This document shows, piece by piece, positions 1-4,356 of a DNA stretch of 11,274 nt (position 1 is the stretch's first letter; each line of letters opens with the position of its first letter). The stretch is from JBHAEC01 sp041855385 (GTDB lineage Bacteria; Bacillota; Negativicutes; Veillonellales; Veillonellaceae): positions 1-11,274 of the forward strand of contig JBHAEC010000037.1 of the NCBI GenBank assembly GCA_041855385.1, written 5' to 3'. The notes below the pieces were generated by a model that made no database searches, was not told where the DNA came from, and saw only the letters and a program-made list of their open reading frames with translations. A program made the position numbers and the translations under genes.

Positions 1-219
1 ATTGATACAAAAAACACGCATGGAACAGGATGTTCTCTGTCGTCTGCTATAGCGGCTAATTTGGCTCTGGGGAAAGATTTGGTTACATCTGTAAAAGATG
101 CTAAGAACTATGTGTATACAGGAATTTTACACGCCGAGAACTTAGGTCATGGCTGGGGTCCGATTCACCATTTCTATTCTCTCTATGAGAAGGCGAAAAA
201 AGCAACGATCAGACGTTAA
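1..219 (+). CDS. thiD: ThiD, hydroxymethylpyrimidine/phosphomethylpyrimidine kinase (3' end only)
   Basis: The window opens inside this gene in frame 1. 72 residues and a TAA stop (217-219) remain; the N-terminal roughly three quarters lies outside. The fragment starts near the family's nucleotide/anion-hole motif: N-T-H-G-T-G-C about residues 5-11, where the G-T-G-C loop carries the catalytic cysteine typical of ThiD. An Ala-rich helix (S-S-A-I-A-A-N-L-A-L-G) follows. The tail H-G-W-G-P-I-H-H-F matches the ThiD ending G-H-G-x-G-P-V-N-H-F. ThiD is a cytosolic ribokinase-fold enzyme that phosphorylates hydroxymethylpyrimidine and then its monophosphate, giving HMP-PP for thiamine phosphate synthesis. 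Pyridoxal kinase paralogues share the fold, but the G-H-G-W-G-P ending favours ThiD. No other thiamine gene is visible; any partners lie upstream of the window. A strong hairpin terminator follows 23 bases after the stop, so this is the last gene of its transcript. Confidence 0.88.
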   Translation: MDTKNTHGTGCSLSSAIAANLALGKDLVTSVKDAKNYVYTGILHAENLGHGWGPIHHFYSLYEKAKKATIRR

Positions 220-242
220 ATATATGTTATGACAAAATGAAA

Positions 243-284
243 AGGCTACAGCGAAACAAGTCTTTGCTTGTTTCGTTGTAGCCT
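243..284. terminator. Bidirectional intrinsic terminator between thiD and the AEC permease
   Basis: An 18-bp stem (243-260 with 267-284) encloses a 6-base loop. One position (251/276) is a G-U pair in the plus-strand RNA and a mismatch in the minus-strand RNA. The plus strand continues with AAATTTTT. The minus strand continues with TTTTCATTTTG. It therefore ends thiD on the plus strand and the convergent permease gene (stop at 309) on the minus strand. Confidence 0.85.
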
Positions 285-308
285 AAATTTTTCGGTTTTA
301 TCACATTT

Positions 309-1283
309 TTATAAGGGAAATAAGTAATAAGCGGCATAAATGATCAGAGGCATTGTTAAGGCAGACAAAGCCGTTGTAGCGACTACTATTTGAGTGGCGT
401 ATTCAGGGTGATTATTCATTTCTACGGCCATAAGAGCTGTATTTACTGCAGAGGGCACTCCGTATACGATCATTATGGATTGTGCCGCAATGGATTCAAA
501 AGGAGCGTAAAACCGCATAAAAAAGATGATGGCAATATAGGCTACAATGGGCCCTAATAATAATCGTGTGCCGGTGGCCAGCATGACATCTTTTCGGAAG
601 AAGTTAAAAGGGGTGCGGGCGACCTGTGCACCTAAGGTTATCATGGCCATGGCAACAAAGGCATTGGCAATAAAGCTCAAAGATGGCCAGAAGGGGAGGG
701 CGGTTAGATCAAGGGGGGCAAGTCTTAATAAGAGCGCAGATGGTACAACGTAAATAGTAGGCATATGGAAAACAAGACTAATGGCATCGCGAGCGGTTAT
801 CTTTCCTTTTCCCGCTTGGTAAAATCCCAGGGTATTACAAGAAATATTTTGTATAATAAGAAGGGCGACAATCGTTACCATGGCATCGTGGAGGTACACA
901 ATTTCGCCATTAACTAAATAGGGAGGCCGAGTAAAAATAAAAGTGGCTACAGCTACACCTATATTTCCGCCGTTGTTGAACATAACAGAATTTCTGAATG
1001 CTTCAGTTTTGCCCATGTCGTAGCCCAGGTAATGGCAGATAACCGAAGAAAGACCGCTATTTAGAAAAAGGATGACAAGGCCACAAAGGACGATTTCTAT
1101 TGTGGAGGATTGGAAATCTGCGGTATAAAGGGCACGAAAAATAAAGGCCGGGAGGAGGAGGTAAAAGTTTAGTTTTCCCAATGTTCTTAAATCCAAGGAA
1201 AAGGCTCTGTCCATGATAAATCCGGCGCCGATCATGATGAAAATAGGTAAGATAGAGTTAATGAGAATAGATAAAAATAACAT
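309..1283 (-). CDS. Auxin efflux carrier (AEC) family permease
   Basis: A 324-residue, very hydrophobic protein of the AEC family (the bacterial MleP/MdcF-type carriers, usually 300-320 aa with about ten membrane segments). The first helix, about residues 4-23, is followed by the family-typical stretch with L-N-F-Y-L-L-L-P-A-F-I-F-R near 38-50. The central motif R-N-S-V-M-F-N-N-G-G-N-I-G is at 97-109, equivalent to the N-S-x-M-F-x-N-S-G-N-x-G crossover motif. A C-terminal bundle contains G-V-P-S-A-V-N-T-A-L near 275-284 and the last helix about 306-322. An in-frame ATG 57 bases upstream (1340) has no ribosome binding site. The ATG at 1283 has AGAGG at good spacing and begins M-L-F-L-S-I-L, as family members do, so I chose it. 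Known bacterial members move malate, malonate or other small organic anions; the substrate here cannot be inferred. The gene is monocistronic, lying between two terminators. I saw no convincing promoter in 1284-1384. Confidence 0.88.
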   Translation of the reverse strand: MLFLSILINSILPIFIMIGAGFIMDRAFSLDLRTLGKLNFYLLLPAFIFRALYTADFQSSTIEIVLCGLVILFLNSGLSSVICHYLGYDMGKTEAFRNSVMFNNGGNIGVAVATFIFTRPPYLVNGEIVYLHDAMVTIVALLIIQNISCNTLGFYQAGKGKITARDAISLVFHMPTIYVVPSALLLRLAPLDLTALPFWPSLSFIANAFVAMAMITLGAQVARTPFNFFRKDVMLATGTRLLLGPIVAYIAIIFFMRFYAPFESIAAQSIMIVYGVPSAVNTALMAVEMNNHPEYATQIVVATTALSALTMPLIIYAAYYLFPL

Positions 1284-1384
1284 AAAAACCTCTTTTGATT
1301 GCTTTTTACTAATCATACTACCGTCTATAGAATAATGCAATGAGTGGAGATGTAAGACTAAGTACTCGGACTAATAATAAAAAT

Positions 1385-1420
1385 ACCACGCAAGACGATT
1401 ATAAAATCATCTTGCGTGGT
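1385..1420 (-). terminator. Intrinsic terminator of the rubrerythrin gene
   Basis: A 15-bp stem (1385-1399 with 1406-1420) with a 6-base loop. The one imperfect position is a G-U pair only in the minus-strand RNA. In that orientation the hairpin is followed by ATTTTTATTATT, so it terminates the rubrerythrin transcript. It lies 76 bases beyond the rbr stop. Confidence 0.8.
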
Positions 1421-1496
1421 TTCTTTAACCTTCTTACAGGTCACTCCTAGACGAGCACTTGCTCCGTGTTCCACTAAAAGTGGTTATATCACTTCT

Positions 1497-2042
1497 CTAT
1501 AGAAGAGTCGTGCAGTGTTGTACGAAGAATGCCTGTTCATGAGCACATACAGGACAGATCTGAGGTGCTTCTTTACCAACATGAATGTATCCGCAGTTTT
1601 GGCAGATCCAAGCAATTGGCTCTTCGCGTTTGAAAACAGAACCTGCTTTTACATAGTTTAGAAGTTCTAAATAACGCTCTTCGTGGCGTTTTTCAATCTT
1701 TCCTACCTGCTCAAAAAGATAGGCGATTTTTGCAAACCCTTCTTCTTTTGCAGTTTCAGCGAATTCTTTATACATCGTTGTCCATTCGTAGTTTTCTCCG
1801 TTAGCTGCATCCTGTAGATTTACATCTGTTGTAGGGATTTCGTCACCATGTAATAATTTAAACCACACCTTGGCATGAGCACTCTCGTTGATTGCCGTTT
1901 CTTCAAAATAGTCGGCAATTGCGTTCATGCCGGCTTTGCGTGCAGCTCCTGCATAGTAAGTATATTTGCGATTTGCTTGAGATTCGCCGGCGAATGCAGC
2001 CGCTAAATTTTGTTCTGTTTTTGTTCCCTTTAATTCAGCCAT
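1497..2042 (-). CDS. rbr: Rubrerythrin (diiron plus rubredoxin domains)
   Basis: A 181-residue cytoplasmic non-haem iron protein, full length for the classical rubrerythrin family. The N-terminal ferritin-like four-helix domain (about 1-135) carries the diiron ligands: E20, E53-x-x-H56, E93/E96 and E117-x-x-H120. The C-terminal rubredoxin domain binds one iron through C147-x-x-C150 and C163-x-x-C166, with W145 before the first knuckle as usual. Rubrerythrins reduce hydrogen peroxide to water with electrons from NAD(P)H through rubredoxin or similar carriers, protecting anaerobes from air. The tail ends F-F-V-Q-H-C-T-T-L-L and carries an additional Cys177. The start is set by AAAGGAG at 2050-2056, seven bases before the ATG. 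The gene is monocistronic, with a terminator at 1385-1420. Its upstream region has a candidate -10 (2066-2071) and a Fur/PerR-type palindrome (2086-2100), consistent with peroxide- or iron-responsive control. Confidence 0.95.
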   Translation of the reverse strand: MAELKGTKTEQNLAAAFAGESQANRKYTYYAGAARKAGMNAIADYFEETAINESAHAKVWFKLLHGDEIPTTDVNLQDAANGENYEWTTMYKEFAETAKEEGFAKIAYLFEQVGKIEKRHEERYLELLNYVKAGSVFKREEPIAWICQNCGYIHVGKEAPQICPVCAHEQAFFVQHCTTLL

Positions 2043-2065
2043 TGTTTTTCTCCTTTGTTAAATTG

Positions 2066-2071
2066 AGTATA
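2066..2071 (-). promoter_or_regulatory. Candidate -10 element of the rbr promoter
   Basis: The minus strand reads TATACT here, 5 of 6 to the TATAAT consensus. Transcription would start near 2059, leaving a short leader that contains the AAAGGAG site. The -35 position (about 2089-2094 at 17-base spacing) is poor and falls inside the palindrome at 2086-2100. A TTGACA at 2075-2080 has no -10 at a workable distance. Confidence 0.45.
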
Positions 2072-2085
2072 AAATGTCAATCAAT

Positions 2086-2100
2086 AAATAATCATTATTG
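2086..2100. promoter_or_regulatory. Fur/PerR-family operator candidate at the rubrerythrin promoter
   Basis: The 13-base palindrome AATAATCATTATT (2087-2099), centred on C2093, contains ATAAT-n-ATTAT, the shared core of the Fur (TGATAATnATTATCA) and PerR (TTATAATnATTATAA) boxes. All ten core bases match; the two outer bases on each side do not. It overlaps the expected -35 region of rbr, where a repressor would block RNA polymerase. PerR control of rubrerythrin is known in clostridia and in Desulfovibrio. The AT-rich background lowers certainty. Confidence 0.5.
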
Positions 2101-2173
2101 TTAAGTTAATTATATACTTTGATTTTGAGAAAAGCAAGGGAGAAATAACAAAAAAAGGATGAAAATAAGAAAG

Positions 2174-2188
2174 TGATAATATTTATCA
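2174..2188. promoter_or_regulatory. Second Fur-box-like palindrome in the rbr/DUF951 intergenic region
   Basis: TGATAATATTTATCA has perfect 6-base arms (TGATAA and TTATCA) around TAT. It differs from the 15-base Fur consensus at one defined position, so it is a closer match than the box at 2086-2100. It lies about 100 bases upstream of the rbr -10 and about 160 bases upstream of the DUF951 -10. No promoter immediately beside it could be identified, so its target gene is unclear. Confidence 0.4.
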
Positions 2189-2256
2189 ATGCGATAGCTA
2201 AGCGGAATTTGTTTTAATAAAAGTAATAGCGATGTGAAAAAGAGAAATAGCAAGAA

Positions 2257-2295
2257 AATGAGAATGGTTTTTATAAAAACCGGTAAATGAGAATG
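2257..2295. repeat. Pair of 11-base direct repeats AAATGAGAATG
   Basis: AAATGAGAATG occurs exactly at 2257-2267 and again at 2285-2295, a 28-base period. The DNA between is AT-rich and near-palindromic. TGAGAAT resembles a Fur half-site (TGATAAT) with one change. The pair lies 50-90 bases upstream of the DUF951 -10 element. It could be a regulator site or a chance repeat in AT-rich DNA. Confidence 0.3.
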
Positions 2296-2324
2296 AAAAA
2301 TGATTTTTTGTGAATATACGGACT

Positions 2325-2353
2325 GTTAGGGAAAAAAGAGGTTGTGTTATAAT
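2325..2353 (+). promoter_or_regulatory. Extended -10 promoter of the DUF951 gene
   Basis: A consensus TATAAT sits at 2348-2353 and is preceded by TG at 2345-2346, one base before the hexamer, making an extended -10. The -35 position (about 2325-2330, GTTAGG) is poor, which extended -10 promoters tolerate. Predicted transcription start is near 2360, about 25 bases before the chosen start codon. Confidence 0.6.
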
Positions 2354-2375
2354 AGGTGTAATGTAAAAGAAAGAT

Positions 2376-2382
2376 GGGTGAT
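2376..2382 (+). promoter_or_regulatory. Ribosome binding site deciding the DUF951 start
   Basis: GGGTGAT matches the distal part of the anti-Shine-Dalgarno complement (GGAGGTGAT). Seven bases separate its last G of GGG from ATG 2386. The alternative ATG at 2374 would place this site inside the coding region and itself has only a weak AAAGAAAG upstream. Confidence 0.6.
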
Positions 2383-2385
2383 TAT

Positions 2386-2592
2386 ATGAGTTTTGTCAGA
2401 TATTATATAGGCGATGTTGTAAAAATGAAAAAAGCCCATCCTTGTGGCAGTGATGAGTGGAAAGTTCATCGTATCGGAGTCGATTTTAATATTGAATGTT
2501 GCGGTTGCGGACATCGTGTTATGATTAGCCGATCTAAGTTTGAAAAGGCGGTAAAAAAAATCCTGTCTCGTAGAGTTGAAGAGCAGGAATAA
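2386..2592 (+). CDS. DUF951 family protein (YyzM-like), possible zinc-binding small protein
   Basis: A 68-residue protein of the DUF951 family (Bacillus subtilis YyzM type), whose biochemical role is not established. Family hallmarks in order: G9-D10-V-V-x-M-K-K, then H18-P19-C20-G21, W25, and C38-x-x-C41-G42 followed by V-M-x-x-R-S-K-F-E-K at 45-54. C20, C38 and C41, perhaps with H18, look like a treble-cysteine metal site; zinc is inference. The C-terminus is basic, then acidic. I prefer ATG 2386 to the in-frame ATG 2374 because of the GGGTGAT site between them and because family members begin a few residues before the G-D-V-V-x-M-K-K segment. The gene has its own extended -10 promoter and is followed by a hairpin at 2610-2647. 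In many Firmicutes this gene neighbours ychF. Here ychF is the next gene, but convergent. Confidence 0.88.
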   Translation: MSFVRYYIGDVVKMKKAHPCGSDEWKVHRIGVDFNIECCGCGHRVMISRSKFEKAVKKILSRRVEEQE

Positions 2593-2609
2593 TATAATAA
2601 AGAAAAGTA

Positions 2610-2647
2610 AAGAAGCCGGAGCTATGGGGGATAGCAACCGGCTTCTT
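2610..2647. terminator. Bidirectional terminator hairpin after DUF951
   Basis: A 10-bp outer stem (2610-2619 with 2638-2647) stacks, across a small internal bulge, on a 5-bp inner stem (2621-2625 with 2631-2635) with a GGGGG loop. On the plus strand it is followed only by ATTTTA. On the minus strand it is followed by TACTTTTCTTTATT, a better U-rich tract. It ends DUF951 and would also stop any minus-strand transcript entering from 2650-2845. Confidence 0.75.
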
Positions 2648-2721
2648 ATTTTAGGGGGTTAGTTAAGAGTATGAATATTACATTCATAGGTTAGTTTATT
2701 TTAGTTAAGGGAGGCTTATCC

Positions 2722-2757
2722 TCAAGGGGTAAGCAAAATAAAATGGTCTTCTTTCAA
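2722..2757 (-). CDS. Possible 11-residue leader or micro-peptide ORF
   Basis: On the minus strand a full AAAGGAGG (2765-2772) is followed after 7 bases by TTG (2757-2755), opening 11 codons (M-K-E-D-H-F-I-L-L-T-P) and a TGA at 2724-2722. An ATG at 2763 in the same frame is only one base from the ribosome binding site, so TTG fits better. The strong site and good spacing are the only evidence; the peptide matches nothing I know. Just upstream is the long hairpin 2774-2834, and beyond it a TATAAT (2840-2845), so promoter, structured leader, ribosome site and mini-ORF are arranged as in an attenuator or a small type I toxin-like unit. No longer gene follows on that strand before the terminator at 2610-2647. 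It may be fortuitous. Confidence 0.2.
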   Translation of the reverse strand: MKEDHFILLTP

Positions 2758-2773
2758 TGGCATTCCTCCTTTA

Positions 2774-2834
2774 CATAAGTCAGAGGAAACAGAAGTAAGG
2801 TGTGGGGGATATTCCTTCTGTATCTTGACTTATG
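2774..2834. repeat. 61-base two-part inverted repeat (possible RNA hairpin)
   Basis: The 9-bp arms CATAAGTCA (2774-2782) and TGACTTATG (2826-2834) are perfect. Inside, across a 6/4 internal loop, is a second perfect 7-bp stem ACAGAAG (2789-2795) with CTTCTGT (2815-2821). The terminal loop is 19 bases and contains GTGTGGGGGATA. Neither side has a T-tract, so it does not look like a terminator. Sixteen uninterrupted Watson-Crick pairs in two coaxial stems suggest selection. All pairs are canonical, so strand cannot be inferred. Confidence 0.45.
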
Positions 2835-2839
2835 AGCTT

Positions 2840-2845
2840 ATTATA
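2840..2845 (-). promoter_or_regulatory. Candidate minus-strand -10 upstream of the 2774-2834 hairpin
   Basis: A perfect TATAAT lies on the minus strand immediately before the inverted repeat. Initiation about seven bases later (near 2833) would start the RNA almost exactly at the hairpin's outer stem. No good -35 hexamer is present at 16-18 bases, and no TG extension, so this stays tentative. Confidence 0.3.
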
Positions 2846-2945
2846 GAGGAAATATGTAACGAACAAAGAACAGGAAAACGACAATTTGGTTACAAATTTC
2901 TAAACAAAGTATAAAATGAACGGAGCATAAAGAGCCCCTTAATAT

Positions 2946-2991
2946 AAAATGACCTGCTTTACGCATAACTATGCGTAAAGCAGGTCATTTT
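2946..2991. terminator. Bidirectional terminator of ychF
   Basis: A near-perfect 22-bp stem (2946-2967 with 2970-2991) closes on a tetranucleotide-sized tip and lies 4 bases from the ychF stop (2996). The minus strand exits into TTTTATATT. The plus strand ends in ATTTTTG. It ends ychF and would also stop plus-strand transcription from 2648-2945. Confidence 0.88.
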
Positions 2992-2995
2992 TGTA

Positions 2996-4102
2996 CTATA
3001 CATTGAAGCGGAAGTAAGTCACATCTCCGTCTTGCATAATATATTCTTTTCCTTCAAGTCGTACGAGTCCTTTTTCTCTAGCCCCGGTTTGGCTTCCGCA
3101 GACTTTAAGATCCTCATAAGCAACAATTTCTGCCCTAATGAAACCTTTTTCGATATCGCTGTGTATTTTTCCCGCTGCCTGAGGGGCTTTCGTACCTTTA
3201 ACGATTGTCCAAGCACGAGCTTCCATCTCTCCGGCAGTGAAAAAATTGATGAGCCCCAGCAAAGCATAGCTGGCTTTAATCAATTTATCCAATCCGCTCT
3301 CGGATAGACCTAATTCCTCTAGAAAGGATTTTGCTTCCTCATCGGAAAGTTCAGCAATTTCAGATTCGATTCGTGCCGATACGACGACGACTTTGGCTCC
3401 TTCTTTTTTCGCATAAGCTTCTACCGCGGCAACATGGGGATTTTGGGAATGGTCGAGAATCTCGTCCTCTGATACATTGGCGACGAAGAGCGTGGGTTTG
3501 GCGGTGAGGAGTGTCAGCTCTTTCAGGATTTCCAACTCATTGTCATCAAGCCCTTGGGCGCGAACAGGGATGGCTTCCGTCAGACCTGCCATAACTTTTT
3601 CCAGAATGGGCTCTTCAACGCGAGCTGCTTTATCTCCGCTTTTAGCCAACTTGGCAATGCGTTGTTGCCGTTTTTCTACGCTTTCCAAATCGGCCAAACA
3701 CAACTCTGTGTTGATTATTTCAATGTCCCTAAGGGGATTGATGGATCCGGATACATGAGTAATGTTGGGATCGTCAAAGCAACGCACTACCTGGGCGATT
3801 GCATCTACCTGGCGGATATGGCTTAAGAACTTATTTCCCAGACCTTCTCCCTTTGAAGCGCCGGCTACAAGTCCGGCAATATCTACAAAACGCATAGCGG
3901 CGGGAATTACCTTTTTTGAACCATACATAGTTGCCAAGTGATAAATGCGAGGATCGGGAACATCCACTACGCCCACATTAGGCTCAATTGTACAGAAAGG
4001 ATAGTTCGCCGCCTCGGCGCCTGCCTTTGTTATGGCATTAAATAGTGTACTTTTTCCCACATTGGGTAAACCAACGATGCCTACTTCTAGATTTGTACTC
4101 AT
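2996..4102 (-). CDS. ychF: YchF/Obg-family translation-associated ATPase
   Basis: A 368-residue cytosolic P-loop NTPase, full length (family about 363-367). The G1 loop G-L-P-N-V-G-K-S is at 11-18 and the G3 motif D-I-A-G at 74-77, followed by the G-A-S-x-G-E-G-L-G-N-K-F switch region. The G4 position reads N-V-S-E (209-212) rather than N-K-x-D. This is the change that gives YchF its preference for ATP over GTP. An alpha-helical coiled-coil arm spans about 130-200. The C-terminal TGS domain (about 281-366) ends with the family's D-G-D-V-x-x-F-R-F-N-V. YchF binds ribosomes and affects translation initiation and oxidative stress responses. The start is supported by AAAGGTGG just upstream of ATG 4102. 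The gene stands alone: divergent from the exporter operon, convergent with DUF951, and closed by the terminator at 2946-2991. Confidence 0.97.
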   Translation of the reverse strand: MSTNLEVGIVGLPNVGKSTLFNAITKAGAEAANYPFCTIEPNVGVVDVPDPRIYHLATMYGSKKVIPAAMRFVDIAGLVAGASKGEGLGNKFLSHIRQVDAIAQVVRCFDDPNITHVSGSINPLRDIEIINTELCLADLESVEKRQQRIAKLAKSGDKAARVEEPILEKVMAGLTEAIPVRAQGLDDNELEILKELTLLTAKPTLFVANVSEDEILDHSQNPHVAAVEAYAKKEGAKVVVVSARIESEIAELSDEEAKSFLEELGLSESGLDKLIKASYALLGLINFFTAGEMEARAWTIVKGTKAPQAAGKIHSDIEKGFIRAEIVAYEDLKVCGSQTGAREKGLVRLEGKEYIMQDGDVTYFRFNV

Positions 4103-4200
4103 AAGACCACCTTTGTTCAGTAACTAATCAGTTCTTTAATAATGAAAAATAAAACGAGTTAAGTTGTTTGTATGATTTAATATATTAAAACAATTTCAGA

Positions 4201-4216
4201 TGTGTATTATATCACA
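4201..4216. promoter_or_regulatory. CRP/FNR-like palindrome overlapping the ychF promoter
   Basis: TGTGTATTATATCACA matches the CRP consensus TGTGA-n6-TCACA at 9 of 10 defined bases. On the minus strand the same segment holds TATAAT, so a bound protein would sit on the likely ychF -10. The centre is about 105 bases upstream of the predicted exporter-operon start. The AT-rich centre means part of the symmetry comes from the -10 itself. Confidence 0.3.
4206..4214 (-). promoter_or_regulatory. Candidate extended -10 of ychF
   Basis: The minus strand reads TGATATAAT: a perfect TATAAT (4206-4211) with TG one base upstream. A TTAACA lies 19 bases further up as a poorly spaced -35. The resulting leader to ATG 4102 would be about 95 bases and would include the perfect 14-base palindrome TTTAATATATTAAA at 4176-4189. 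Confidence 0.45.
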
Positions 4217-4277
4217 TTATGACGAAGTTTTGTTAATTATTGTTGGGAATTATTAAAGTGGTACTGGTGAGGATTAA

Positions 4278-4306
4278 TTGAGTTTTCCGGGAGATTTAAG
4301 TATAAT
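4278..4306 (+). promoter_or_regulatory. Sigma-A promoter of the exporter operon
   Basis: TTGAGT at 4278-4283 (4 of 6 to TTGACA), then exactly 17 bases, then a perfect TATAAT at 4301-4306. The predicted start is near 4313, giving a 44-base leader that ends with GGGAGG (4343-4348), eight bases before ATG 4357. It is the best promoter in the window, suggesting at least basal expression unless repressed. Confidence 0.8.
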
Positions 4307-4356
4307 AAAAGGTAGATAAAATGTAGAAATCCGGAGAAAAACGGGAGGTTGTACTT

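Larger units (their letters stand above)
2648..2945. other. Gene-poor structured intergenic region between DUF951 and ychF; function unknown
   Basis: I recognise no conserved gene, riboswitch or known RNA here. Visible features: two copies of TTAGTTAAG (2659-2667 and 2701-2709); a 7-bp hairpin TATGAAT/ATTCATA near 2670-2688; a hairpin 2714-2721/2727-2734 whose one imperfect pair is G-U only on the plus strand; a Shine-Dalgarno-like minus-strand AAAGGAGG (2765-2772) ahead of an 11-codon ORF; a large two-part hairpin (2774-2834); and a minus-strand TATAAT (2840-2845). Bidirectional terminators flank it on both sides (2610-2647 and 2946-2991). A short RNA transcribed in either direction is possible, but the strand is unresolved. 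Confidence 0.4.

Noticed and set aside
1284..1340. N-terminal extension of the AEC permease from ATG 1340 (or 1316)
   Set aside because: No ribosome binding site, and the 19 extra residues are polar and unlike the family N-terminus; AGAGG precedes ATG 1283.
2347..2637. 96-codon minus-strand ORF covering DUF951
   Set aside because: Antisense shadow of a recognised conserved gene; it has no family resemblance and runs through the terminator hairpin.
2774..2834. Known riboswitch or T-box leader
   Set aside because: No T-box GGTGGNACCGCG element or recognised riboswitch core, and no downstream gene in the right orientation to regulate.
2850..2859. Plus-strand AGAGGAAATATGTAA, a start codon directly followed by a stop
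   Set aside because: Start-stop elements exist, but nothing nearby supports translation here and the site lies in low-complexity AT-rich DNA.
4176..4189. Perfect 14-base palindrome TTTAATATATTAAA in the ychF leader
   Set aside because: Composed only of A and T in AT-rich DNA; such palindromes arise easily and it matches no operator I can name.
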